Source: an uncultured Bacteroidales bacterium (GTDB lineage Bacteria; Bacteroidota; Bacteroidia; Bacteroidales; P3). From it: a stretch of 7,774 nucleotides of DNA. The translations under genes and the position numbers were made by a program. Where the stretch lies: assembly GCA_947176875.1 (NCBI GenBank), contig CAMWSI010000033.1, forward strand, positions 1-7,774, given 5' to 3'. Below are positions 1 to 6,570 of the stretch, one piece after another; position 1 is the first letter of the stretch; each line of letters begins with the position of its first letter. The notes below the pieces were generated by a model. The model saw only the letters and a list, made by a program, of their open reading frames with translations, had not been told where the DNA came from and did no database searches.

Positions 1-1
1 C

Positions 2-379
2 TGTACGTACGACCCTGCCTCCAAGGGCGGCAATTCGGCCGACGGCCGCAAGGTGAAAGGTACGTTGCATTGGGTTTCGGCCGCACACGCCTTGGACGCC
101 GAGGTACGCGTTTTCGACCGGCTGTTCGGATCGCCCACGCCGGACGAGGTGGAAGAGGGCCAGACGTTCTTGGACAACCTCAATCCGCATTCGTTGGAAA
201 TCAAACGCGGCTGCAAGGCGGAAGCGTTTTTGGCCGATGCCCGGCCTTTGGATCATTTCCAGTTCGAACGTTTAGGGTACTTCAACGTTGATCCGGACGC
301 CGCGCGCGAAGGCCGCCTGATTTTCAACAAGACGGTGGGCCTTAAAGACACCTGGGCCAAAGAAAGCGCGAAAGCATGA
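2..379 (+). CDS. glnS: Glutaminyl-tRNA synthetase, C-terminal part (5' end outside window)
   Basis: This is the last 125 or so residues of a class I glutaminyl-tRNA synthetase, the cytoplasmic enzyme that charges tRNA-Gln with glutamine. The frame is open from the first bases of the window, so the gene starts upstream. The visible part is the C-terminal beta-barrel anticodon-binding region. It closely follows the remembered E. coli protein: [18 protein letters not shown], then a DRLF segment, [19 protein letters not shown] and, just before the end, the signature [13 protein letters not shown]. The catalytic HIGH and KMSKS motifs lie outside the window. Its TGA stop overlaps the ATG of the next gene (ATGA), which suggests translational coupling. 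Presence of GlnRS means this organism need not rely only on the GatCAB transamidation route for Gln-tRNA; that is inference. Identity is very secure. Confidence 0.97.
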   Translation, partial: CTYDPASKGGNSADGRKVKGTLHWVSAAHALDAEVRVFDRLFGSPTPDEVEEGQTFLDNLNPHSLEIKRGCKAEAFLADARPLDHFQFERLGYFNVDPDAAREGRLIFNKTVGLKDTWAKESAKA

Positions 380-1356
380 GGCGGCTGACGCGAACGATAG
401 GAGTATTGGCCGCGATTTTCGGCCTGCTGACGGCCGTTTCCTGCCGGCTCTCGGACACGGACAAACGGGCCACGGTTGAAGTCCGCCTGAACGAGGGGGC
501 GGGACGTATGCTGACGCTCTATGAACTGCGCGCCAACACGGGAACGGTGGTTGTGGAAACCATCCGTCTGGATAAAAACGGCGAGGGCATGTTCCGTTTC
601 ACGGGCGACAGTCTGAGTTTGTTCGTATTGCAGACGGAACCGACGGCGGGCACGCGCGCGGCGGACGGGTCGGACAGCCGGCGGCGTTCCCGCAGGGACA
701 TCCGCGGCGACGAGCCGCAGTCCCGAAGGGAAGCGACCGACGGCGAACATACGTGCAAGCCGAGTGCAGATGCGGCGGACGGTTTAGAGAATCGTCTGGT
801 GATTTTCCCGACCGCAGGCGGCACATTGCGACTGGACGCGGACTACGCCGACCTGACCGGCTCCGCCCATCTGACTGACGGACAGGGCCAATCGTCCGAC
901 AGCCTGCAAATCCTGCCGTTCCAACAGGCGCAACAGGCGGCCGAACGCCTCAACCGAGAGGCGGCCGATTACTGGATGAGCGTCCGCTACGATGCCGACG
1001 CCCGTCATATCTACGACTCGCTCGTACAGCGGCTCGACCACTGCTACCGCACGCAGAAAACCGAAAGTGTGCGGCTGGCGGCCCAATACCCGCATACGTT
1101 AATACCCGTTTATCTGGCCCAACTGCAACTCGGCAACCGGCCGTTGTTCGATCCGCGGGACACCGCCGACCTCCGCACGCTCGCCGAATGGGCGACGGCC
1201 ATGCGGCAGGCCTTGCCGGCCAATCCGCACGTGGTCCGTTTTTCAGACAACATAGAACGGTTGGAACAGTTGCAGCGGCTCCAAGCCCTGCAACGCGAGC
1301 AAACGCGCCGCGCACAAGACGGTAAGTCGGGGCGGCGGCCGTCCGACCAAGCGTAA
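376..1356 (+). CDS. DUF4369-like lipoprotein lacking a thioredoxin domain
   Basis: Predicted lipoprotein of 326 residues. A basic start (MRRLTR) and hydrophobic stretch lead to a lipobox, LTAVSC, with Cys23 as the lipidated residue, so it should be anchored to a membrane and face the periplasm or cell surface. Residues 33-87 and 139-160 resemble the DUF4369 beta domain found at the N-terminus of many Bacteroidota TlpA-like proteins: [18 protein letters not shown], then [15 protein letters not shown]. Between the two halves, residues about 90-138 form a low-complexity insert rich in Arg, Ser, Asp and Gly. Residues 180-312 are mostly helical, with a segment around [16 protein letters not shown] that in relatives precedes the thioredoxin fold. 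Here the protein stops without a thioredoxin domain or CxxC. The start is set by the ATGA overlap with glnS and by the signal peptide. Function unknown; the family assignment is by remembered pattern only. Confidence 0.82.
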   Translation: MRRLTRTIGVLAAIFGLLTAVSCRLSDTDKRATVEVRLNEGAGRMLTLYELRANTGTVVVETIRLDKNGEGMFRFTGDSLSLFVLQTEPTAGTRAADGSDSRRRSRRDIRGDEPQSRREATDGEHTCKPSADAADGLENRLVIFPTAGGTLRLDADYADLTGSAHLTDGQGQSSDSLQILPFQQAQQAAERLNREAADYWMSVRYDADARHIYDSLVQRLDHCYRTQKTESVRLAAQYPHTLIPVYLAQLQLGNRPLFDPRDTADLRTLAEWATAMRQALPANPHVVRFSDNIERLEQLQRLQALQREQTRRAQDGKSGRRPSDQA

Positions 1357-1374
1357 AAACGGCTTTACCGACCC

Positions 1375-2205
1375 ATGAAAGAGATACAAGTAGATTATAT
1401 AGACCTTAAACTGGAAACAGGCAAAAAACTGTTTTTCGCCTCCGATTTCCACCTCGGCTCGCCCGCCTACGACAAGAGCCGCGAACGGGAACGTAAGGTC
1501 GTTGCATGGATAGAGGCGCACGAAGACGAAATGGGCGGCCTGTTCCTGCTCGGCGACGTATTCGACTATTGGTTCGAATACCGTTACGTCATACCAAAAG
1601 GCTTCGTCCGCCTGTTCGGCACGCTGGCGCGGCTGACCGACCAAGGCATCCCGGTCTTTTTCTTCTGCGGCAACCACGATACTTGGGTGCGTGACTACTT
1701 CCAAAAAGAGATGGGGCTGCGCGTATGCGAACAGAACGCGCGGCTATGGGTGAACGGCGTTAAATTTTATATCGGACACGGCGACGGCTTGGGTCCCGAC
1801 GACAAAGGTTACAAATTTATCAAACGCCTGCTCTCCGCACGCTGGAGCCGCACGTTTTTCGCCATGCTGCATCCGTGGACAGGCTATGTCCTGGCCAGCG
1901 GTTTCTCGCGCCGCAGCCGCAAGGCCGACGAACTCAAAACCGACCGCCGCACTTACGAACTGAAAAAGAACGAGAACTTGACCTATTTCATGCGGGAGCA
2001 GTTGGACGAAGAACCCGATATCCGTTATTTCATCTTCGCCCACCGTCATTGGCCGCTTTTACAGACGGTACAGGCGCTGGACGAAACCGTACGGACCGAC
2101 TGCCGCTATCTGAACGTGGGCGATTGGCTACAATATTTCTCTTATGGCGTCTATGATGGAACGGATTTGCGCCTTCAAGGCGAATGCACCGAAAAAAAGT
2201 TTTAA
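1375..2205 (+). CDS. lpxH: UDP-2,3-diacylglucosamine diphosphatase (LpxH-like metallophosphatase)
   Basis: Calcineurin-type metallophosphoesterase of 276 residues, best matched to the LpxH group. LpxH hydrolyses UDP-2,3-diacylglucosamine to lipid X and UMP in lipid A synthesis at the inner face of the cytoplasmic membrane. The metal-binding motifs are in order: D-x-H in SDFHLG (Asp24, His26), GDVFDYW (60-66), GNHD (99-102), GHGDG (134-138) and AHRH (222-225). The middle part, with GYKFIKRLL and a basic SRRSRKADE stretch, fits the lid region that recognises the acyl-UDP substrate. The last motif reads AHRH where many family members have GHTH, but both histidines are kept. It lies 18 bp after the lipoprotein gene and overlaps the next start at TAATG. 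Another phosphatase of this fold cannot be fully excluded, but the length and DYW motif favour LpxH. Confidence 0.83.
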   Translation: MKEIQVDYIDLKLETGKKLFFASDFHLGSPAYDKSRERERKVVAWIEAHEDEMGGLFLLGDVFDYWFEYRYVIPKGFVRLFGTLARLTDQGIPVFFFCGNHDTWVRDYFQKEMGLRVCEQNARLWVNGVKFYIGHGDGLGPDDKGYKFIKRLLSARWSRTFFAMLHPWTGYVLASGFSRRSRKADELKTDRRTYELKKNENLTYFMREQLDEEPDIRYFIFAHRHWPLLQTVQALDETVRTDCRYLNVGDWLQYFSYGVYDGTDLRLQGECTEKKF

Positions 2206-3002
2206 TGCGTAATGTCATGAAAACGGCCGAATTCACTTTCCTTGGAACGGGAACCTCACAAGGCGTGCCCATCATCGGTTGCCATTGCGCGGTCTGCCGA
2301 TCGGAAAACCCTAAAAACAAGCGGTTGCGTACGGCGGGATTAATCCGCAGCGGGGGCAAATCCATCGCCATAGACGCGGGGCCCAACTTCCGCGAGCAGA
2401 TGCTCTCGGCGGGCGTCGATCATTTGGACGCCATATTGCTGACCCATGCCCACCGCGACCATATCGGCGGTCTGGATGACGTACGGCCTTACAACTACCT
2501 CGACCGCCGCGCGATGCCGCTTTACGGCACGGCCCGGACATTGCAAGGCGTGCGCGAGAACTTTCCCTACGCGTTCGAGGAACATCCCTATCCCGGCGCC
2601 CCTCAGTTTGTCTTGAACGAAATAACCCCCAATGGCGCGCCTTTCCGCGTGGAAGGCTTGTCGGTTCAGCCTATCGCCATCGAACACTACCGCATGACCA
2701 TCGCGGCTTTCCGCATTGGCGATTTCTGCTACATCACGGACGCGAGCGCGATAAGCGACGATTCCGCAGACTTGATCCGGGGCTGCCGCATCTTAGCGGT
2801 CAATGCTTTGCGGCGCGAACCGCACCTCTCACACTTTACGTTGGATCAGGCTTTGGCTTTTATCCGCGACATCCAGCCCGAACGGGCTTACCTGACCCAT
2901 ATCAGCCATAATCTGGAACACGAAGCCTTGTGTGCCGAACTGCCTGAAAACGTGCGGCCGGCTTACGATGGCCTGACGATAACGTTCGACCCGACCCCCT
3001 AA
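2205..3002 (+). CDS. Metallo-beta-lactamase-fold hydrolase, PhnP-like
   Basis: Metal-dependent hydrolase of 265 residues (from this start) with the metallo-beta-lactamase fold. Visible signatures are FLGTGTSQGVP near the N-terminus, a Cys-x-Cys-x-x-Cys cluster (Cys26, 28, 31) like the structural zinc site of PhnP, the active-site HAHRDH (residues 81-86), His161, Asp179 in CYITDAS, and a late THISH (232-236). PhnP opens 5-phosphoribosyl 1,2-cyclic phosphate in phosphonate breakdown. No phn genes are visible here, so the substrate is unknown and a general cyclic phosphodiester or housekeeping role is as likely. Three in-frame ATGs exist, at 2184, 2205 and 2217. I chose 2205 because it overlaps the lpxH stop as TAATG and sits just after an A-rich run; 2217 would give the start MKTAEFTFLG, typical of the family, and is almost as good. 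Confidence 0.85.
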   Translation: MRNVMKTAEFTFLGTGTSQGVPIIGCHCAVCRSENPKNKRLRTAGLIRSGGKSIAIDAGPNFREQMLSAGVDHLDAILLTHAHRDHIGGLDDVRPYNYLDRRAMPLYGTARTLQGVRENFPYAFEEHPYPGAPQFVLNEITPNGAPFRVEGLSVQPIAIEHYRMTIAAFRIGDFCYITDASAISDDSADLIRGCRILAVNALRREPHLSHFTLDQALAFIRDIQPERAYLTHISHNLEHEALCAELPENVRPAYDGLTITFDPTP

Positions 3003-3056
3003 GGGGCCGATGCGGCCACCGAACCGCGAGACCGCAAGGCCGCGCGGGGTCGGGTC
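2988..3056 (+). repeat. Nested inverted repeat at the end of the hydrolase gene
   Basis: An 11-bp arm GACCCGACCCC at 2988-2998 is perfectly complementary to GGGGTCGGGTC at 3046-3056. Inside it, GCGGCC at 3012-3017 pairs with GGCCGC at 3038-3043. A small alternative hairpin, CCCC-TAA-GGGG (2996-3006), sits on the stop codon itself and would compete with the long stem. The left arm is inside the coding sequence. No T-run follows, so it is not a classic intrinsic terminator. It may instead stabilise the mRNA end, pause transcription or control read-through to thyA. The role is inference. Confidence 0.6.
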
Positions 3057-3120
3057 ACCCGGAAAGCACCTTGACGGCCCGACGGCTTAGGGTTGGGTCA
3101 CACGAAAAAAAATAAAACCT

Positions 3121-3915
3121 ATGAAAGCCTATTTGGACTTACTCCACACGATTTTGGAACACGGCACCGACAAATCCGACCGCACGGGCACGGGCACGCG
3201 CAGCTATTTCGGCTATCAGATGCGGTTCGACCTCGCGGAGGGATTTCCGCTTTTGACGACCAAGAAACTGCATACGCGCTCCATCTTCTACGAACTGCTG
3301 TGGATGCTCAAGGGCGATACGAATATCCGATACCTGCACGACCACGGCGTTTCGATTTGGGACGAATGGGCGGACGAAAACGGCGATCTCGGCCCGGTAT
3401 ATGGCAAACAATGGCGCGGCTGGGAAGGACCGGACGGACGGGTCATCGACCAGATCGCGGACATAGTGACGCAAATCCGTCAAAACCCCGACTCACGCCG
3501 GCTCATGGTATCGGCCTGGAATCCGGCAGACGTGGATCGCATGGCTTTGCCGCCCTGCCATGCCTTTTTCCAGTTCTACGTGGCCAACGGCAGACTCTCG
3601 TGCCAACTCTACCAACGGAGCGCGGACGTGTTTCTCGGCGTGCCGTTCAATATCGCCTCTTACGCGTTGCTGACGTCGATGATAGCCCAGGTCTGCGGTT
3701 TGCAGCCCGGCACTTTTATCCATACCTTGGGCGACGCGCACCTGTATTCCAACCATCTGGAACAAGCACGGCTCCAACTTACGCGCACGCCTTATCCGCT
3801 GCCGACGCTGGAACTGAACCCCGCCGTGCGGAACTTGGACGATTTCACTTACGAAGACATCCGCATCCTGAACTACCAGGCGCATCCGCACATCAAGGCG
3901 GACGTGGCGGTATAA
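3121..3915 (+). CDS. thyA: Thymidylate synthase
   Basis: Makes dTMP from dUMP in the cytoplasm, using 5,10-methylene-tetrahydrofolate as carbon donor and reductant, leaving dihydrofolate. The 264-residue length equals E. coli ThyA, and the key residues fall at the same numbers: Arg21, Arg126 and Arg127, the catalytic Cys146 in [11 protein letters not shown], Arg166 and Asp169 in QRSADVFLG, Asn177, and His207 and Tyr209 in [12 protein letters not shown]. The C-terminus (IKADVAV) matches the usual closing tail. The enzyme therefore appears intact. The start is preceded by an A-rich stretch (about 3105-3117), as is usual for ribosome binding in Bacteroidota. It lies 118 bp after the hydrolase gene, behind a strong inverted repeat, so it may have its own promoter. 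ThyA makes dihydrofolate, but no folA (dihydrofolate reductase) follows it in this window. Confidence 0.98.
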   Translation: MKAYLDLLHTILEHGTDKSDRTGTGTRSYFGYQMRFDLAEGFPLLTTKKLHTRSIFYELLWMLKGDTNIRYLHDHGVSIWDEWADENGDLGPVYGKQWRGWEGPDGRVIDQIADIVTQIRQNPDSRRLMVSAWNPADVDRMALPPCHAFFQFYVANGRLSCQLYQRSADVFLGVPFNIASYALLTSMIAQVCGLQPGTFIHTLGDAHLYSNHLEQARLQLTRTPYPLPTLELNPAVRNLDDFTYEDIRILNYQAHPHIKADVAV

Positions 3916-3934
3916 AACCGTAAAGGCGACATCT

Positions 3935-4013
3935 GTTATCGTCAGATATCCATTGCGCCTCAGACGTGCGCTTCGCTCCCTAAAAGTCGGCTTCATGAAT
4001 GTCCGACGATAAC
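3935..4013. repeat. Long imperfect inverted repeat between thyA and the dehydrogenase gene
   Basis: GTTATCGTC at 3935-3943 is perfectly complementary to GACGATAAC at 4005-4013. After one A/C mismatch the stem continues with 3945-3949 against 3999-4003, one of those pairs being G-T. That gives a stem of about 14 pairs around a 49-nt interior, in which GCGC-rich segments (about 3955-3974) could fold again. No open frame of note fits here. It occupies most of the 130-bp gap. It could be a terminator-like or processing structure for the thyA mRNA, or a dispersed repeat; one copy cannot tell. Confidence 0.55.
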
Positions 4014-4045
4014 GCCGTCCAATAGCATTAAATAAATCGCATGAT

Positions 4046-4801
4046 ATGGAAAAAATCGCATTGATTACCGGCGTGACGTCGGGGATTGGAAAGGCGACGG
4101 CCGAACGTTTGGCCGCCGAAGGGTTCAAACTCATCGTTACGGGACGCCGCGAAGAAAAATTGAAGACAGTGGCGGCGGTCTTGGCCGAAAAGACGGAGGT
4201 GTTGCCGCTCTGCTTCGACGTGCGCGACAAGGCGGCGGTGGAAACGGCCTTGAACGGTCTGCCTGAGGCGTGGAAAGCCTTGGACGTACTGGTGAACAAC
4301 GCCGGTCTGGCCGTCGGATTGAATCCGTTGCAGGAAGGCGTCGTGGACGACTGGGAACGCATGATAGACACGAATATCAAAGGCTTGCTGTACGTGAGCC
4401 GCGTCGTGTTGCCGTGGATGACCGCCCGCCGCAAAGGACATGTGGTCAATCTCGGCTCCATCGCGGGCAAGGAAGCCTACCTGAACGGCAACGTCTATTG
4501 CGCCACCAAACACGGCGTGGACGCACTGAGCAAAGGGATGCGGCAGGATTTACTGCCTTACGGCGTCAAGGTGACGCAAATCTGTCCGGGCGCGGTGGAA
4601 ACCGAATTCTCGCTCGTACGCTTCAAAGGCGACGCAGAACGCGCCGACAAGGTCTATCAGGGTTTTACGCCTCTATCGGCCGCCGACATCGCCGATGCCA
4701 TCGCTTACTGCGTGCTGTTGCCGGCGCACGTCAATATCAACGATATGGTCATCATGCCGACGGCACAGGCCAATTCGAGTCTGTTCCACAAAATATCCTG
4801 A
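4046..4801 (+). CDS. Short-chain dehydrogenase, YdfG-like NADP-dependent oxidoreductase
   Basis: Classical short-chain dehydrogenase/reductase of 251 residues, expected in the cytoplasm. The Rossmann cofactor loop is TGVTSGIG (residues 8-15), and TGRREEKL after the second strand, with its basic residues, fits NADP(H). Further motifs are NNAG, DTNIKGLLYVSR, the active-site Ser in NLGSIAG, and YCATK carrying the catalytic Tyr and Lys. Many stretches follow the remembered E. coli YdfG, which oxidises L-allo-threonine and reduces malonic semialdehyde: MIDTNIKGL, RFKGDAERADKVYQ, LPAHVNIN, MPTAQ. The physiological substrate here is unproven, because this family is promiscuous. The start has an A/T-rich leader (about 4028-4045). 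It lies 130 bp after thyA and may be transcribed alone. The gene ends at a terminator region shared with a convergent glycosyltransferase gene. Confidence 0.93.
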   Translation: MEKIALITGVTSGIGKATAERLAAEGFKLIVTGRREEKLKTVAAVLAEKTEVLPLCFDVRDKAAVETALNGLPEAWKALDVLVNNAGLAVGLNPLQEGVVDDWERMIDTNIKGLLYVSRVVLPWMTARRKGHVVNLGSIAGKEAYLNGNVYCATKHGVDALSKGMRQDLLPYGVKVTQICPGAVETEFSLVRFKGDAERADKVYQGFTPLSAADIADAIAYCVLLPAHVNINDMVIMPTAQANSSLFHKIS

Positions 4802-4867
4802 AAAAATCCGGAGCCTACCGGTTCCATGAGGCGAGGCGGTCTTGCGAATGCAAAGGCCGCCTCATTT
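4801..4867. terminator. Two-way terminator region between convergent genes
   Basis: For the plus strand, 4833-4843 (GAGGCGGTCTT) pairs with 4853-4863, with one G-T pair and a 9-nt loop, followed by ATTTGTT. An alternative 8-bp pairing joins 4826-4833 to 4858-4865. The stem covers the stop codon of the minus-strand glycosyltransferase gene. For the minus strand, a short CCGG/CCGG hairpin (4808-4811 with 4818-4821) is followed by six T residues (4806-4801 read on that strand). The position between convergent stop codons supports terminator function in both directions. Confidence 0.72.
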
Positions 4868-5869
4868 GTTATATGCGCGATGCAATTCCTCGCCTTTTTC
4901 CAATTCTCCGCCGAAAAGCACTTTCGTGAAAAAAGCCTTGATGAAACCGCAACCGTAACCGTTCAATTGAATAAACGATGTGACGACAGAAAGCGCTGCG
5001 ATGCCAAACGACCGGTTCTTGAAAAGAGAGGCCACAAAAATCAAAACGACATAGATTGCCGGCAACAACAGCCACCATGCGCTATGAAAAACGGCCAACA
5101 ACAGCAACACGGCCTCGCCTGCCACAAACAGGGCCGGTAAAACGTGGACGGCTTTCAACGAGCCCGGGTGCAACTTGAACAAAAAAACACGCGCCTGACC
5201 GAAATTATAGACCTGACGGAAAAATTTTTTAAGATTGACCCGACGTTTATGATAGACGGAAACTTCCGGCAGCAAGGCTATGGAAAAGCCGGCTTCACGG
5301 ATACGTATGCTCAAATCGATATCTTCGCCGAACATATCGGCGAATCCACCCACTTTATCATAGACGGCACGGGAAAATCCCATGTTGAACGAACGCGGGT
5401 TGAATTTCTCCATGCTGACTTTGGCACTGCCGCGAATACCGCCTGTCGTCAAAAACGACGTCATGGCAAAATTGACGGCTTTCTGCACGGCGGTAAACGT
5501 CGGCAAAGCGCGATCCGGACCGCCGAAACAATCTACATACCGTTCTTCAAGACAACGGTTCAGGCACTGCATATATTCGGGCGGCAAAATACAATCCGAG
5601 TCGAAAAACAGAAAATAATCGCCCCCGGCCTGCGCCATACCCACATTACGCGTATCGCTGCGTCCCGTATTGGGCTTGGTAACATACCGTATTTCCAAAC
5701 GGCCTTCATATTGCGCCACCTCCCGGTCGCAAGGCCGGTCCGAACCGTCTTCCACCACGACGACTTCAAAATTCTTCTCGGTCTGCCCGGCCAGGCTCGC
5801 CAGCATCTCGGCCATTTCGTCCGGCCGGTTGTAAACCGGAATGATAACGGAATATTTCATGTTCTGCAT
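4862..5869 (-). CDS. Membrane-anchored family 2 glycosyltransferase
   Basis: Inverting-type GT2 glycosyltransferase of 335 residues. The N-terminal GT-A domain begins with YSVIIPVYNRP, followed by VVVEDGSD (nucleotide-sugar binding), NTGRSDTRNVGMAQAGG, and the metal-binding DSD at 90-92 in FLFFDSDCILP. GEDIDLSIRIREAG (from 181) carries the acidic residues expected near the acceptor. After about residue 241 there are two clear hydrophobic segments (about 241-261 and 265-282) and a third likely one (about 287-304), so the enzyme should sit on the cytoplasmic face of the inner membrane. It probably adds a sugar to a lipid-linked glycan or surface polysaccharide; the sugar and acceptor cannot be read from sequence. 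ATG at 5860 (giving MKYSVII) is an equally plausible start. No neighbouring glycan cluster is visible, so it stands alone. It shares its upstream region with the divergent PepSY-like gene. Confidence 0.93.
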   Translation of the reverse strand: MQNMKYSVIIPVYNRPDEMAEMLASLAGQTEKNFEVVVVEDGSDRPCDREVAQYEGRLEIRYVTKPNTGRSDTRNVGMAQAGGDYFLFFDSDCILPPEYMQCLNRCLEERYVDCFGGPDRALPTFTAVQKAVNFAMTSFLTTGGIRGSAKVSMEKFNPRSFNMGFSRAVYDKVGGFADMFGEDIDLSIRIREAGFSIALLPEVSVYHKRRVNLKKFFRQVYNFGQARVFLFKLHPGSLKAVHVLPALFVAGEAVLLLLAVFHSAWWLLLPAIYVVLIFVASLFKNRSFGIAALSVVTSFIQLNGYGCGFIKAFFTKVLFGGELEKGEELHRAYNK

Positions 5870-5897
5870 TTATATCGTCGATAAGACTTGAACCATA

Positions 5898-5905
5898 CAA
5901 AAATA
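5898..5905 (-). promoter_or_regulatory. Candidate -7 promoter box for the glycosyltransferase gene
   Basis: Read on the minus strand this is TATTTTTG, a match to the Bacteroidota -7 consensus TAnnTTTG. It would put transcription start near 5890, about 20 nt before the ATG at 5869. No clear TTG -33 element is seen at normal spacing, so the call rests on the -7 box and position only. Confidence 0.42.
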
Positions 5906-5918
5906 CGATAAAAAGACG

Positions 5919-5926
5919 TACATTTG
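5919..5926 (+). promoter_or_regulatory. Candidate -7 promoter box for the PepSY-like gene
   Basis: TACATTTG matches the Bacteroidota -7 consensus TAnnTTTG. Transcription would start near 5933, leaving a leader of about 22 nt before the ATG at 5955. A good -33 TTG is lacking at usual spacing. It lies only 13 bp from the opposite-strand candidate box, so the two promoters would overlap. Confidence 0.47.
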
Positions 5927-5954
5927 CACTTTCAGTTCTAAAATTTGATTTCTT

Positions 5955-6482
5955 ATGAAAAAAACGATTGTTTGCGGCATGCTGTTAAGTTTGTTCGCGG
6001 GTTTCAGTCATCTTGACGCCCAAGAGGTTTCGGTCTCAAAGACGCCGATGCCTTCCGAAGCCGTCATGCAGAATTTCGAACAGAATTACGGCGATGCGGA
6101 AAATCCCGTATGGTACACTTATCATGACATAAACGGCAACGAATTTTACTTTGTCGCATTTACACGCGACGGAGACCAAAAACGCATCTACTACAAAAAC
6201 AACCGCCAAGTCAATTTGCAGACGGTCATTCCGGTTGAATATTGCCCGCGCAAAATCAAAAATGTCACAGCCTCGTTGCATCCCGATTTTCAAATTGCGG
6301 ACATGGTCTATATGCAATCCATCTACGGATCTTTTTATCGCGTTACGCTAACCAAAGGCAAAAAGAAGAAAATGGAACGCATGACGATGGTTTTCTCGCC
6401 TTCGGGTGAATTGCAGTCGGGAAACAACGATGCCGTTCTTGACATGATCAAGGAATTCGATGTAACACCGCCTGCGAAATAG
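5955..6482 (+). CDS. Secreted PepSY-like periplasmic protein
   Basis: Small exported protein of 175 residues. MKKTIVCGMLLSLFAGFSHLDAQ is a typical Sec signal peptide with likely cleavage around residue 23. There is no lipobox Cys at the cleavage site, so the mature protein should be soluble in the periplasm or secreted. The mature part looks like two similar halves: one begins PSEAVMQNFEQNYGDAENPVWYTY, the other CPRKIKNVTASLHPDFQIADMVY. Each has a helix and then a beta stretch with a conserved aromatic pattern, as in Bacteroidota PepSY-like (beta-lactamase-inhibitor-like) proteins. That family has no firm function, though binding or inhibition of envelope proteins is often proposed. A lysine run (KGKKKK, 134-139) sits in the second half. 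It has its own candidate promoter and terminator, so it is probably monocistronic. Family assignment is by pattern, with moderate certainty. Confidence 0.8.
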   Translation: MKKTIVCGMLLSLFAGFSHLDAQEVSVSKTPMPSEAVMQNFEQNYGDAENPVWYTYHDINGNEFYFVAFTRDGDQKRIYYKNNRQVNLQTVIPVEYCPRKIKNVTASLHPDFQIADMVYMQSIYGSFYRVTLTKGKKKKMERMTMVFSPSGELQSGNNDAVLDMIKEFDVTPPAK

Positions 6483-6501
6483 AGACGCGTATCCGATAAG
6501 C

Positions 6502-6531
6502 AAGAGGCCCGACCGTACGGTCGGGCCTCTT
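6502..6531. terminator. Perfect 30-bp palindrome, two-way terminator
   Basis: The sequence is a perfect palindrome centred on CCGTACGG between 6516 and 6517, giving a 13-bp GC-rich stem with a GTAC loop. The stem is bordered by TTT on the plus strand and by AA/TT on the other. It starts 20 bp after the PepSY-like stop codon and ends 39 bp before the stop codon of the convergent adenosyltransferase gene, which fits a shared intrinsic terminator. Confidence 0.88.
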
Positions 6532-6570
6532 TGATACAGCCGGGTACAGGCCTGAGATTACGCTTTCACA

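Noticed and set aside
631..800. Possible compensated frameshift explaining the odd segment of the lipoprotein
   Set aside because: I translated the other two plus frames by eye; neither gives a better DUF4369-like sequence, and one meets a stop. A real low-complexity insert is simpler.
2184..2204. Earlier ATG for the hydrolase gene inside lpxH
   Set aside because: It adds seven residues (MHRKKVL) before the family-typical start and lengthens the overlap; the TAATG start is more likely.
3093..3923. Plus-strand open frame of 276 codons in another frame over thyA
   Set aside because: Complete thyA with all catalytic residues occupies the same DNA; the alternative product is Arg/Gly/Pro-rich without recognisable motifs.
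3493..4470. Long minus-strand open frame (325 codons) across thyA and the dehydrogenase gene
   Set aside because: It lies antisense to two well-recognised genes, crosses their intergenic gap, and its product matches no family; an open-frame artefact of GC-rich DNA.
5144..5884. Plus-strand open frame of 246 codons
   Set aside because: It is antisense to the glycosyltransferase gene, which has clear GT2 motifs; the plus product has none.
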